Shown piece by piece: positions 56,930-64,000 of a DNA stretch of 64,000 bases (position 1 is its first letter; the number at the start of each line of letters is the position of its first letter). A program made the position numbers and the translations under genes. This stretch comes from Flavobacterium pectinovorum (lineage in GTDB: Bacteria > Bacteroidota > Bacteroidia > Flavobacteriales > Flavobacteriaceae), in NCBI RefSeq assembly GCF_022802975.1, contig NZ_JAFEVZ010000006.1, forward strand, positions 248,001 through 312,000. Reading direction: 5' to 3'. Below the pieces are notes generated by a model, which was not told where the DNA came from, ran no database searches, and saw only the letters and a list, made by a program, of their open reading frames with translations.

Positions 56930-56978
56930 TGTAAAAAAATATAGTTATTAATAAATATTCTTGTTTGCTGTAAGCTTT

Positions 56979-57049
56979 AAGCAATAAGCTTTAGGCTTTT
57001 TTTCATTAAGTAACAAAGCTTATAGCCTACGGCTTAAAGCTTATTGCTT
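56979..57049. repeat. AAGCAATAAGCTT inverted repeat between rplY and prs
   Basis: AAGCAATAAGCTTTAGGCT (56979-56997) matches the reverse complement of 57024-57049 apart from a short insert, giving a hairpin directly after the prs stop. It probably reduces read-through, and resembles a repeated intergenic word. Confidence 0.5.
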
Positions 57050-57050
57050 T

Positions 57051-57992
57051 TTACATAATGAATTTTCCACTGATGGAATTGTTGTGGTGCACCATGTGCA
57101 TAACTTCTGCAAAAAGAGGCGCACAACTCACTACTCTGATTTTCTTTGATTCTTGTTTTAACGGAATAGAATCAGTTACGATTAATTCTGTTAATTTCGA
57201 ATTTTCAATTTTTTCATACGCTCCACCTGATAAAATAGCGTGTGTACAAATTGCTCTTACACTTAGTGCTCCTTTTTCGATCATTAGATCGGCAGCTTTT
57301 GCTAAAGTTCCGCCTGTATCGATCATGTCGTCTACCAAGATTACGTTACGTCCTTTTACTTCACCAATCAGCTCCATAGTGTCGATAACGTTGGCTGCTT
57401 TTCTTTGTTTATAACAGATTACTACATCTGATTGTAAAAACTTAGAATAAGCATATGCTCTTTTTGAACCTCCCATATCCGGAGATGCAATAGTTAAATT
57501 TTCTAATTTTAAACTTTCTACGTATGGTAAAAAGATGGTAGATGCAAATAAATGATCTACTGGTTTTTCAAAGAATCCCTGAATTTGGTCTGCATGTAAG
57601 TCCATTGTCATGATTCTTGTTGCTCCGGCTGCAGTTAATAGGTTTGCTACTAATTTTGCTCCAATCGGAACTCTTGGCTTGTCTTTTCTATCCTGTCTTG
57701 CCCAGCCAAAATAAGGCATAACAGCTGTAATATGTCTTGCTGATGCACGTTTTGCAGCGTCAATCATTAACAATAATTCCATCAGATTATCAGCAGTTGG
57801 AAAAGTTGAGCACACGATAAAAACGCGTAGCCCTCTGATTGATTCTTCGTAAGATGGCTGAAATTCTCCATCGCTATACGTTGACATTGTTACTTTTCCT
57901 AACGGAATCCCGTATTGGTCTGCAATTTTCTCTGCAAGATAAACACTTTTTGAACAAGCAAAAATTTTAGCTTCTGGTTCTAGGTGCGACAT
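57051..57992 (-). CDS. prs: Ribose-phosphate pyrophosphokinase
   Basis: The 313-residue PRPP synthase has the ATP-binding and flexible-loop region PYFGWARQDRKDKPRVPIG, the metal site MTMDLHADQIQGFF and the PRPP-binding motif ILVDDMIDTGGTLAKA. It makes PRPP for purine, pyrimidine and amino acid synthesis, and so supplies PurF and PurN. It is the first gene of prs-rplY-pth. Confidence 0.97.
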   Translation of the reverse strand: MSHLEPEAKIFACSKSVYLAEKIADQYGIPLGKVTMSTYSDGEFQPSYEESIRGLRVFIVCSTFPTADNLMELLLMIDAAKRASARHITAVMPYFGWARQDRKDKPRVPIGAKLVANLLTAAGATRIMTMDLHADQIQGFFEKPVDHLFASTIFLPYVESLKLENLTIASPDMGGSKRAYAYSKFLQSDVVICYKQRKAANVIDTMELIGEVKGRNVILVDDMIDTGGTLAKAADLMIEKGALSVRAICTHAILSGGAYEKIENSKLTELIVTDSIPLKQESKKIRVVSCAPLFAEVMHMVHHNNSISGKFIM

Positions 57993-58276
57993 TATAATTT
58001 GTTGTTTTATTCCTTAGTTTTCAATACAATTTGACTAAATTATTTTTTTTAGCCAAATCTCCTATCTGCCTCGGATGTAGTTAGTTGTGTGTGCTTCGTT
58101 TTAACGAGGTGCAAATTTATAAAATTTATCGGAGACTGAAAGGAAAATTTTGAGTATTTTTAGTAGAACTTTTAAATTTATTTTTTACATTTGCACCGTG
58201 TTAAAGGAATAAGCACATTATCGATTATTCTATTGCGTTAAAATAATCAAATTTTGATTGTTTTTTCGTCTGCTAA

Positions 58277-58356
58277 GCCCGGATGGCGGAATTGGTAGAC
58301 GCGCTGGTCTCAAACACCTGTGGGAAACCGTGCCGGTTCGACTCCGGCTCCGGGTA
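58277..58356 (+). tRNA. tRNA-Leu (CAA)
   Basis: The acceptor GCCCGGA (58277-58283) pairs with TCCGGGT (58349-58355; the first pair is G-U), with A as discriminator. The D-arm is of leucine type (GGCGGAATTGGTAGACGC). The anticodon loop CTCAAAC gives CAA, and a class II variable arm and the T arm CCGGTTCGACTCCGG follow. The anticodon stem has one T-T mismatch. CCA is not encoded. A TACATTTG -7 box is at 58186-58193. Confidence 0.92.
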
Positions 58357-58365
58357 CTTTAACGG

Positions 58366-58397
58366 AAAAGCTGTCATTTTTGACAGCTTTTTCTTTT
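58366..58397 (+). terminator. Terminator after tRNA-Leu
   Basis: The 11-bp stem AAAAGCTGTCA / TGACAGCTTTT with a TTTT loop is followed by T. It ends the tRNA transcript. Confidence 0.85.
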
Positions 58398-58619
58398 TTA
58401 AGCCTTTCCGAACCCTTGCTATTTCTAGTCAAAACCTCAACGACCTCATTCACTTCAGCGGTTCGACAATTTTATTTTAAAAAAACACACTCTACACACC
58501 AAATTAAGCACTTAAACGACTTTAACAGCACTTAAACGCTAATACAAAAGGCAAACAAAACACAATCAATACCTTTACTATATAATTTCAATACAGCTCT
58601 CAACTTTATTTTAATTATC

Positions 58620-59312
58620 ATGAAAACTCATGCAATACACCTTATAGCACTTGCAGGTGTTTTTTCACTAAATTGTTTTAGTCAGCAGGTAAATCAGGTA
58701 ATTACCAATGCCGATTTTCGAAAAGCACCATTAAAGTTTGATGACAAATCTGATGAAGATCTTGTCATAGAAGCTTACTGTGTCGAAGAAGTAATCAATC
58801 TTGCTGCCGGAAAAAAAAGAATCACAACATACGAAGTCACAAAGCTCGACATGGTCAACACCTACGACCTGGGACCAAACAACACCAGAACCGTAACTGC
58901 CATATACCGAAAAGCACACGTTAAAGCCACCGAACCCATAACAGCTTCAAAAACCACAATCACCAAAACCAATCAGACTATTCAACCCGTTACCATTAAA
59001 ACTACAGTTCCGGAACACAGCAAAAAATCTGTAAGCATAGATGTTTTAAACACATACACCAATGTTGTAGACAAAGGATACAAATCTACAGACATGCTTA
59101 AAAAAGTCGCCGACAAATATTATTTTGAAAATGATTTCGAAGCCGCCGCTAAATACTATACAGAACTATTTAGTCTTGAAGAAAATTCAGAACCTGTTTA
59201 TTATTTACGATGCGCCAAATCCCTGAAAGCAATTAGTCAACCGGAAAAAGCTGAAGAAATGATTAAATTGTTTGAAAGCAAAAGTACCGCTCTGACAATA
59301 TCTAAAAAATAG
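58620..59312 (+). CDS. Exported TPR-containing protein of unknown function
   Basis: The 230-residue protein has a signal peptide (ending LNCFSQ). A beta/linker part (about 25-140) includes threonine-rich sequence (TEPITASKTTITKTNQTI). One or two tetratricopeptide helices follow at the C-terminus (YYFENDFEAAAKYYTELF, ISQPEKAEEMIKLFE). TPR parts of this type begin some OmpA-like Bacteroidota proteins, but no OmpA domain is present. The function is unknown. The stop is followed by a hairpin terminator that is also part of the tRNA-Asn repeat at 59322. Confidence 0.7.
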   Translation: MKTHAIHLIALAGVFSLNCFSQQVNQVITNADFRKAPLKFDDKSDEDLVIEAYCVEEVINLAAGKKRITTYEVTKLDMVNTYDLGPNNTRTVTAIYRKAHVKATEPITASKTTITKTNQTIQPVTIKTTVPEHSKKSVSIDVLNTYTNVVDKGYKSTDMLKKVADKYYFENDFEAAAKYYTELFSLEENSEPVYYLRCAKSLKAISQPEKAEEMIKLFESKSTALTISKK

Positions 59313-59363
59313 AATCGATTCAAAAAAAAAAGACTATCATTTTCATGATAGTCTTTTAATAAG

Positions 59364-59420
59364 CTCCCCCTCTTGGGCTCGAACCAACCCCGAAAGCTTT
59401 CGGGGCTCTGATTAACAGTC
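59364..59420 (-). pseudogene. Truncated tRNA-Asn with an 18-base palindrome insert
   Basis: Read on the minus strand, this holds the tRNA-Asn from the anticodon stem (GACTGTTAATCAGAG) through the T arm to the acceptor 3' strand and discriminator. The 5' half is missing. Between the anticodon stem and the T arm, the normal 5 bases are replaced by CCCCGAAAGCTTTCGGGG, a perfect palindrome. The tRNA cannot fold, so it is not functional. Confidence 0.85.
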
Positions 59421-59702
59421 TTTATATTTTTCAAGTAATTTATTTATGATTTCAGGATATCGCAATAGGTTTTCAATGTAGATTTTGCTTTTCATATTTT
59501 TGATATGCTTTTCAATCGCCAAAGCTTGTGACTTTGATTCACATTCTATTTTCAGAAAAACAATCCAGTCATCTACTTTATAAGTGAATTTTCGTGCTTG
59601 CTCTGAATTCAAGTGAAAATCTAATCTTGTATCAAAATCTGCTGTAAAGCCAGTATAAAATCGACTTAATTTAGCAGAATGAAGAATATAAACGTAATTC
59701 AT
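59412..59702 (-). CDS. GIY-YIG family nuclease (single domain)
   Basis: The 96-residue protein has the family core MNYVYILHSAKLSRFYTGFT (the GIY and YIG strands), the arginine region FDTRLDFHLN, and a later glutamate in AIEKHIKNMK. It is a single-domain member of the UPF0213/YhbQ-like group, with no DNA-binding partner domain. Its last codons (GAC TGT TAA) lie within the tRNA-Asn remnant, so the stop codon is the TAA of the anticodon loop. It is flanked by the two copies of the tRNA/terminator repeat, which suggests it moved into this site. Confidence 0.88.
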   Translation of the reverse strand: MNYVYILHSAKLSRFYTGFTADFDTRLDFHLNSEQARKFTYKVDDWIVFLKIECESKSQALAIEKHIKNMKSKIYIENLLRYPEIINKLLEKYKDC

Positions 59703-59755
59703 ATTTTATATTTAAAAAAAAAAGACTATCATTTTCATGATAGTCTTTTAATAAG

Positions 59756-59829
59756 CTCCCCCTCTTGGGCTCGAACCAAGGACCCTCTGATTAACAGTCA
59801 GATGCTCTAACCAACTGAGCTAAGGAGGA
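59756..59829 (-). tRNA. tRNA-Asn (GTT), copy 1
   Basis: The acceptor TCCTCCT pairs with AGGGGGA (one T-G pair) and the D arm reads TAGCTCAGTTGGTTAGAGCA. The anticodon stem-loop TCTGA-CTGTTAA-TCAGA gives GTT, and the T arm is CTTGGTTCGAGCCCAAG. G is the discriminator, and CCA is not encoded. A terminator hairpin (59720-59749) follows on the minus strand. Confidence 0.96.
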
Positions 59830-59868
59830 ATCACCTTAAAGGTAAATATGTTTGCTAAAAAAAGTTTG

Positions 59869-59942
59869 CTCCCCCTCTTGGGCTCGAACCAAGGACCCTC
59901 TGATTAACAGTCAGATGCTCTAACCAACTGAGCTAAGGAGGA
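59869..59942 (-). tRNA. tRNA-Asn (GTT), copy 2
   Basis: The sequence is identical to copy 1 over all 74 bases. It is upstream of copy 1 in the direction of transcription, separated by 39 bases. The two are probably one transcript. Confidence 0.96.
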
Positions 59943-60028
59943 AGTTGTTGCTCTTTTTAGCGAGTGCAAATATAATTGAATTTTTAGTTTCTCAAAAATA
60001 TTTTAACTCTTTTTATTCATTTTTTTTT

Positions 60029-61369
60029 CTACTTCATAATTGCCTTGTAAATATCGTTGCCATTAGCAAACAAAAGCAGCGATATAAGTATTACGAAGCC
60101 AACCATTTGGGCATTTTCAAGGAATTTATCGCTCGGTTTTTTGCCACTAACAATTTCATACAATAAAAACATCACATGTCCTCCGTCAAGTGCCGGGATT
60201 GGCAATAAATTCATAACACCAAGCATAATTGACAATAAAGCAGTGATTGACCAGAACGTTTCCCAGCTCCAGCTATTTGGAAAAATATTAAAAATCGCCG
60301 CAAAACCACCCACTTGTTTATAGGCTTTTGTTTCAGGATTAAAAATCATTTTTAATTGTTTCCCATAACCTACTAACTGATCTTTTCCTTTTTCTAATCC
60401 AACCGGAATAGATTCAAGGAATCCGTAATGTTTTGTACTTATTTTATAATATCCTAATTTTTCTAATGATTCTATTCCTAAACCTCCTGCAATTACACCT
60501 AATTTTCCGTCTTTAGAAACACTAACTGATATTGGAGTCTCTTTCAAATCACGTAATACAACAGCCGGAATCATTTTACCTTTATTACTGTTTAAAATTG
60601 CTTTTACCTGATCGTAATATTTAGCTTCCTGTCCGTTAAGAGTTACAATTAAATCTTTTGCTTTTAATGATTTGTTTGCAGACTCAGCAGAAACTTCTTT
60701 AATAGCGAAAGGTACACGCATATCTACAAGATGAGATTTTTCATGTTTTGACAACTGATCAACAAAATCATTTGGCATTTTAATGGTTTGCTGCTGTCCG
60801 TTTCTTTCAATCAAAACTTCTTTAGACATGATGATATTGATATTTAACTCATTGTCAAAATTCACCACTTTTTTCCCATCGATTGCTAAAATTTTATCTC
60901 CGGTTTTAAAACCTGTTTTAAGCATTACAGGATTTTCAATCAAAACACCATCTTTCAAATCGGCATTCGCTACAAACGTATCACCGTAAGCAAACGCCAT
61001 ACCTATATATATGATAAAGGCCAGAATAAAGTTTACTGTAACACCACCCAACATAATAATTAAACGCTGCCAGGCCGGTTTCGAACGAAATTCCCAAGGC
61101 TGCGGAGGCAAAGCCATTTGTTCTTTATCCATACTCTCGTCAATCATTCCTGAGATTTTCACATAACCACCAAGCGGAAGCCATCCAATTCCGTAAACTG
61201 TTTCTCCAATTTGTTTTTTAAACAACGAATATTTAACATCAAAAAATAAGTAGAATTTTTCGACTCTTGTTTTAAATAATTTTGCAGGAATAAAATGTCC
61301 TAATTCGTGAAGAATAATAAGTAATGATAAACTCAATAAAAATTGAGAGAGCTTGATAACTATATCCAT
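60029..61369 (-). CDS. rseP: Site-2 (RIP) metalloprotease RseP
   Basis: The 446-residue multi-pass membrane protease has the zinc motif HELGHFIPAKLF in the first helix (about 21-25) and PDZ-like domains in the middle (about 115-290). The second catalytic motif LLPIPALDGGH lies near the C-terminus (about 390). It cuts anti-sigma factors or other membrane proteins within the bilayer. It may act on the membrane-anchored partner of the ECF sigma factor at 48.5 kb, but the two are unlinked and this is only a possibility. Confidence 0.95.
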   Translation of the reverse strand: MDIVIKLSQFLLSLSLLIILHELGHFIPAKLFKTRVEKFYLFFDVKYSLFKKQIGETVYGIGWLPLGGYVKISGMIDESMDKEQMALPPQPWEFRSKPAWQRLIIMLGGVTVNFILAFIIYIGMAFAYGDTFVANADLKDGVLIENPVMLKTGFKTGDKILAIDGKKVVNFDNELNINIIMSKEVLIERNGQQQTIKMPNDFVDQLSKHEKSHLVDMRVPFAIKEVSAESANKSLKAKDLIVTLNGQEAKYYDQVKAILNSNKGKMIPAVVLRDLKETPISVSVSKDGKLGVIAGGLGIESLEKLGYYKISTKHYGFLESIPVGLEKGKDQLVGYGKQLKMIFNPETKAYKQVGGFAAIFNIFPNSWSWETFWSITALLSIMLGVMNLLPIPALDGGHVMFLLYEIVSGKKPSDKFLENAQMVGFVILISLLLFANGNDIYKAIMK

Positions 61370-61604
61370 TTTGTAATTTTAGTTCGTAATTTGACGCACA
61401 AAAGTAACGTTTTCTATTTTAATTTGAGAGCGCAATATAATACATAAGGCTTTAAATGTTTGTTAATAATTGCTCTTGCCTTAATATTTTAAATTAAGAT
61501 TGTTTTTATTAGTAACGTATTGGCATATTATGTTACAAATGTGTAGTAAAGTTATTTGCAAAACTGAATTATAATTATTTTTGAAACTATAAACCCTAAG
61601 AGCA

Positions 61605-62519
61605 TTGATTAAAATTTTACAGTATTTATTTATTATTCGTTTTAGAAAACTAGTTTCTAAAGATGACAATATTGCCATATTTTTAATCATACTGCTTTAT
61701 TTGACAGCAGCTTTCTTCGTTTTTAAAAATTATGAATACTTCCGAAATTATATTTTATTATTTTTTTTTGATATTGTCGGTTATCATTTGCAAAGATCCG
61801 ATATCGAAATTCTGAAATTGAAGAAAAATTACAAGGTCATATTGTTTTTAGAATACCTCATTTATTCCCTTCCATTTCATTTGATTTTATTGTTCAAAAA
61901 AGATTTTTTGTTCATTTTGGTGATTTTTATCTTCAATATTCTTTTAATAAATACACCAAAATCAACTCGCAAAACCATTCGTTATCCTTTTGATTTATTT
62001 AATGTTCATTGGCATATCTCTTTCAGACAATATAAATTAATCTATATATTTCCATTTTTAGTAATCTTAATTTATTTTGCATCCGAATATAAAAATGAAA
62101 ATCTAATTTATTTTGTACTACTGATTTTAGCTTTAATAGGTTGTCTGCCCTCTTTTGAAAGAGAGAAAACAGAAGAAATAAAACGCAATCCTTTTAATGC
62201 TGAAAAGTTTTTGTGGTTTCAATTAAAAAACACCATAATCAATACATTTTATATTGCAATTCCAATTTTTATAGTCCTATGTTTTTTTCATAGATGGGAG
62301 CAATTACTGCTGTTTGGCATTGTTTTTATCCCTCCGGTTCTAAATGTAATTTTAAAATATATGTATTTCCATAATAATTTAATTCACCAAATTGTTTTTG
62401 TAATATTTGTTTCTTCAATCTTTTTCCTGTTTGGAGCCTCATTATTAGCAATCCCTTTGATGTATAAAAAAGCCATTAAAAACTTAAAAACCATTAAATA
62501 TGCTAACCATTCAAATTGA
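61605..62519 (+). CDS. ABC-2-type membrane protein (probable exporter permease)
   Basis: The 304-residue protein has several hydrophobic segments, for example FLIILLYLTAAFFVF, LIYIFPFLVILIYFA and IVFVIFVSSIFFLFGASLLAIP. They are separated by basic loops such as NIRF-type KTRKTIRYPFDLF, as in ABC exporter permeases. The start is a TTG at 61605, as no ATG precedes the first conserved residues. Its last 20 bases overlap the ATPase gene, so they form one operon. The transported substrate is unknown. Confidence 0.75.
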   Translation: MIKILQYLFIIRFRKLVSKDDNIAIFLIILLYLTAAFFVFKNYEYFRNYILLFFFDIVGYHLQRSDIEILKLKKNYKVILFLEYLIYSLPFHLILLFKKDFLFILVIFIFNILLINTPKSTRKTIRYPFDLFNVHWHISFRQYKLIYIFPFLVILIYFASEYKNENLIYFVLLILALIGCLPSFEREKTEEIKRNPFNAEKFLWFQLKNTIINTFYIAIPIFIVLCFFHRWEQLLLFGIVFIPPVLNVILKYMYFHNNLIHQIVFVIFVSSIFFLFGASLLAIPLMYKKAIKNLKTIKYANHSN

Positions 62520-63132
62520 TCAAAAAAAATACGGTAATATATCGATATTAAAAGATATAAAAATCAACATTGAACAGCCTGGAATTTATGGAGTGATTGG
62601 TAAAAACGGTCACGGAAAAACGACACTTTTTAAATGCATTTTAGGTCTTGAACAATTTAAAGGGAATTGCCTTCTTAATGGCGAAAAAATTTTACTTCAA
62701 AACGCTGGCTGGGCGCCAACAGAACCTCCAATTTACAACGAACTTACCGCCAAAGAATTTTATGACTTTTATGCGCATCTATTGGATTTGAAAACGTTCA
62801 TTCTTAACGAAATATTTAAAGTCCCGGAAAAACAGTTAATTCGTGAATTTTCGACCGGTATGAAAAAGAAAACCTATTTAAATGCCGTTTTCCAAAAACA
62901 ATTTCCGATCTATATCTTAGACGAACCTTTTAATGGATTGGATTTAGAATCGAATTATTTATTAATGAATTACATTCGGAAACTTTCAAATACAAGCATT
63001 ATCTTTATTTCTTCCCATATTTTGGAAATTCTTTATAAAGACTGTGATAAAATTTTTCTGCTGAAAGACAAGAAAATTACTGAATTTGAGAAGAATGACT
63101 TTTCCGAAATTGAAAATAAGCTTTTCATGTAG
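62500..63132 (+). CDS. ABC transporter ATP-binding protein
   Basis: The 210-residue ATPase has Walker A GKNGHGKTT, a signature FSTGMKKK in place of the usual LSGGQ, Walker B IYILDEPFNGLD and the switch histidine in SSHILE. It powers the overlapping permease. Similar ATPase/permease pairs export lipids, antibiotics or peptides; the substrate here cannot be assigned. Confidence 0.88.
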   Translation: MLTIQIDQKKYGNISILKDIKINIEQPGIYGVIGKNGHGKTTLFKCILGLEQFKGNCLLNGEKILLQNAGWAPTEPPIYNELTAKEFYDFYAHLLDLKTFILNEIFKVPEKQLIREFSTGMKKKTYLNAVFQKQFPIYILDEPFNGLDLESNYLLMNYIRKLSNTSIIFISSHILEILYKDCDKIFLLKDKKITEFEKNDFSEIENKLFM

Positions 63133-63261
63133 TTTTACAGAGCCGTATTTGCTTTAAATGTTTGTTAATTAATAAACATTTGAATTTCTACTTTTACGAA
63201 GATGCTGTAACTTTACTTTTTTATATGCTATCGTATCCAATTGGTAGCGCAAATTCATTAA

Positions 63262-64000
<739 letters not shown>

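Larger units (their letters stand above)
59322..59713 (-). mobile_element. 392-bp unit carrying a GIY-YIG gene and tRNA-Asn 3' remnant
   Basis: A 66-base stretch (59322-59387), covering a terminator hairpin and the 3' end of tRNA-Asn, recurs perfectly at 59714-59779 next to the intact tRNA-Asn. Between the two lie the GIY-YIG gene and a broken tRNA-Asn piece. This looks like an insertion or duplication at a tRNA-Asn gene in which the intact copy was kept. There are no transposase genes or terminal inverted repeats, so the mechanism is open. Confidence 0.65.

Noticed and set aside
58283-58535. Reading frames of 65 and 71 codons across tRNA-Leu
   Set aside because: They overlap a well-supported tRNA and its terminator and have no protein features.
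59945-60166. A 73-codon plus-strand frame at the end of rseP
   Set aside because: Mostly on the antisense of rseP and starts in the tRNA-Asn flank; no support.

Overview
The window looks like a chromosomal segment of a Flavobacterium-type member of the Bacteroidota. It is AT-rich, genes lack clear Shine-Dalgarno sequences, and several promoters match the Bacteroidota form TTG-N20-TAnnTTTG. Secreted proteins carry type IX secretion (T9SS) C-terminal sorting domains. Diagnostic gene orders are present: nuoLMN, acpP-fabF-rnc-IPExxxVDY-pyk, prs-rplY-pth and iscA-sufBCD. I see no prophage, CRISPR array, rRNA operon or canonical transposase.

Layout. 1-4.3 kb: end of the Complex I operon (nuoL', nuoM, nuoN) and a Bax-inhibitor-like membrane protein. 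4.3-11.6 kb: dinB, a non-coding stretch with a candidate small transcript, mfd with an overlapping lipoprotein gene, and a Flavobacterium-type threonine dehydrogenase. 11.6-24.2 kb: exported proteins (M1 and S8 peptidases, a LamG/LRR T9SS protein), a membrane-spanning TPR/HTH regulator divergent from a large BspA-like LRR surface protein, and a metallo-hydrolase gene whose 3' end recurs as a decayed copy on the far side of that pair. 24.7-29.4 kb: iron-sulfur assembly genes, interrupted by a four-helix-bundle gene and littered with short repeats. 29.4-41.6 kb: periplasmic phosphodiesterase, ALDH7-type dehydrogenase, two paralogous T9SS pectate lyases sharing a palindromic upstream motif, an outer-membrane barrel, a phosphatase and a secreted C1 peptidase. 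41.8-48.2 kb: core metabolism and fatty-acid/RNA genes. 48.2-50.4 kb: an ECF sigma locus, with the sigma gene frameshifted, that has two divergent ECF-type promoters. 50.6-58 kb: PfkB kinase, PurF, two tandem small-RNA units, a lipoprotein, sodA, pth, rplY and prs. 58.2-64 kb: tRNA-Leu, a TPR protein, a GIY-YIG gene lodged in a tRNA-Asn remnant beside two intact tRNA-Asn genes, rseP, an ABC exporter pair and the start of an Old Yellow Enzyme gene.

Most of the window is ordinary core genome. The observations most worth following are: (i) two 71-nt RNA units repeated at exactly 175 bp, each with its own promoter and terminator and with a compensatory base-pair change; (ii) a GIY-YIG gene whose stop codon comes from the anticodon loop of a broken tRNA-Asn, flanked by a 66-nt perfect direct repeat; (iii) matching TGTAACC-N16-CGTC promoters facing away from each other at the sigma-factor locus; (iv) the regulator/BspA pair bracketed by an intact and a decayed copy of the same gene end; and (v) a shared TGTAATCGATTACA operator upstream of both pectate lyase genes. 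All calls come from reading the sequence; no database search was run.
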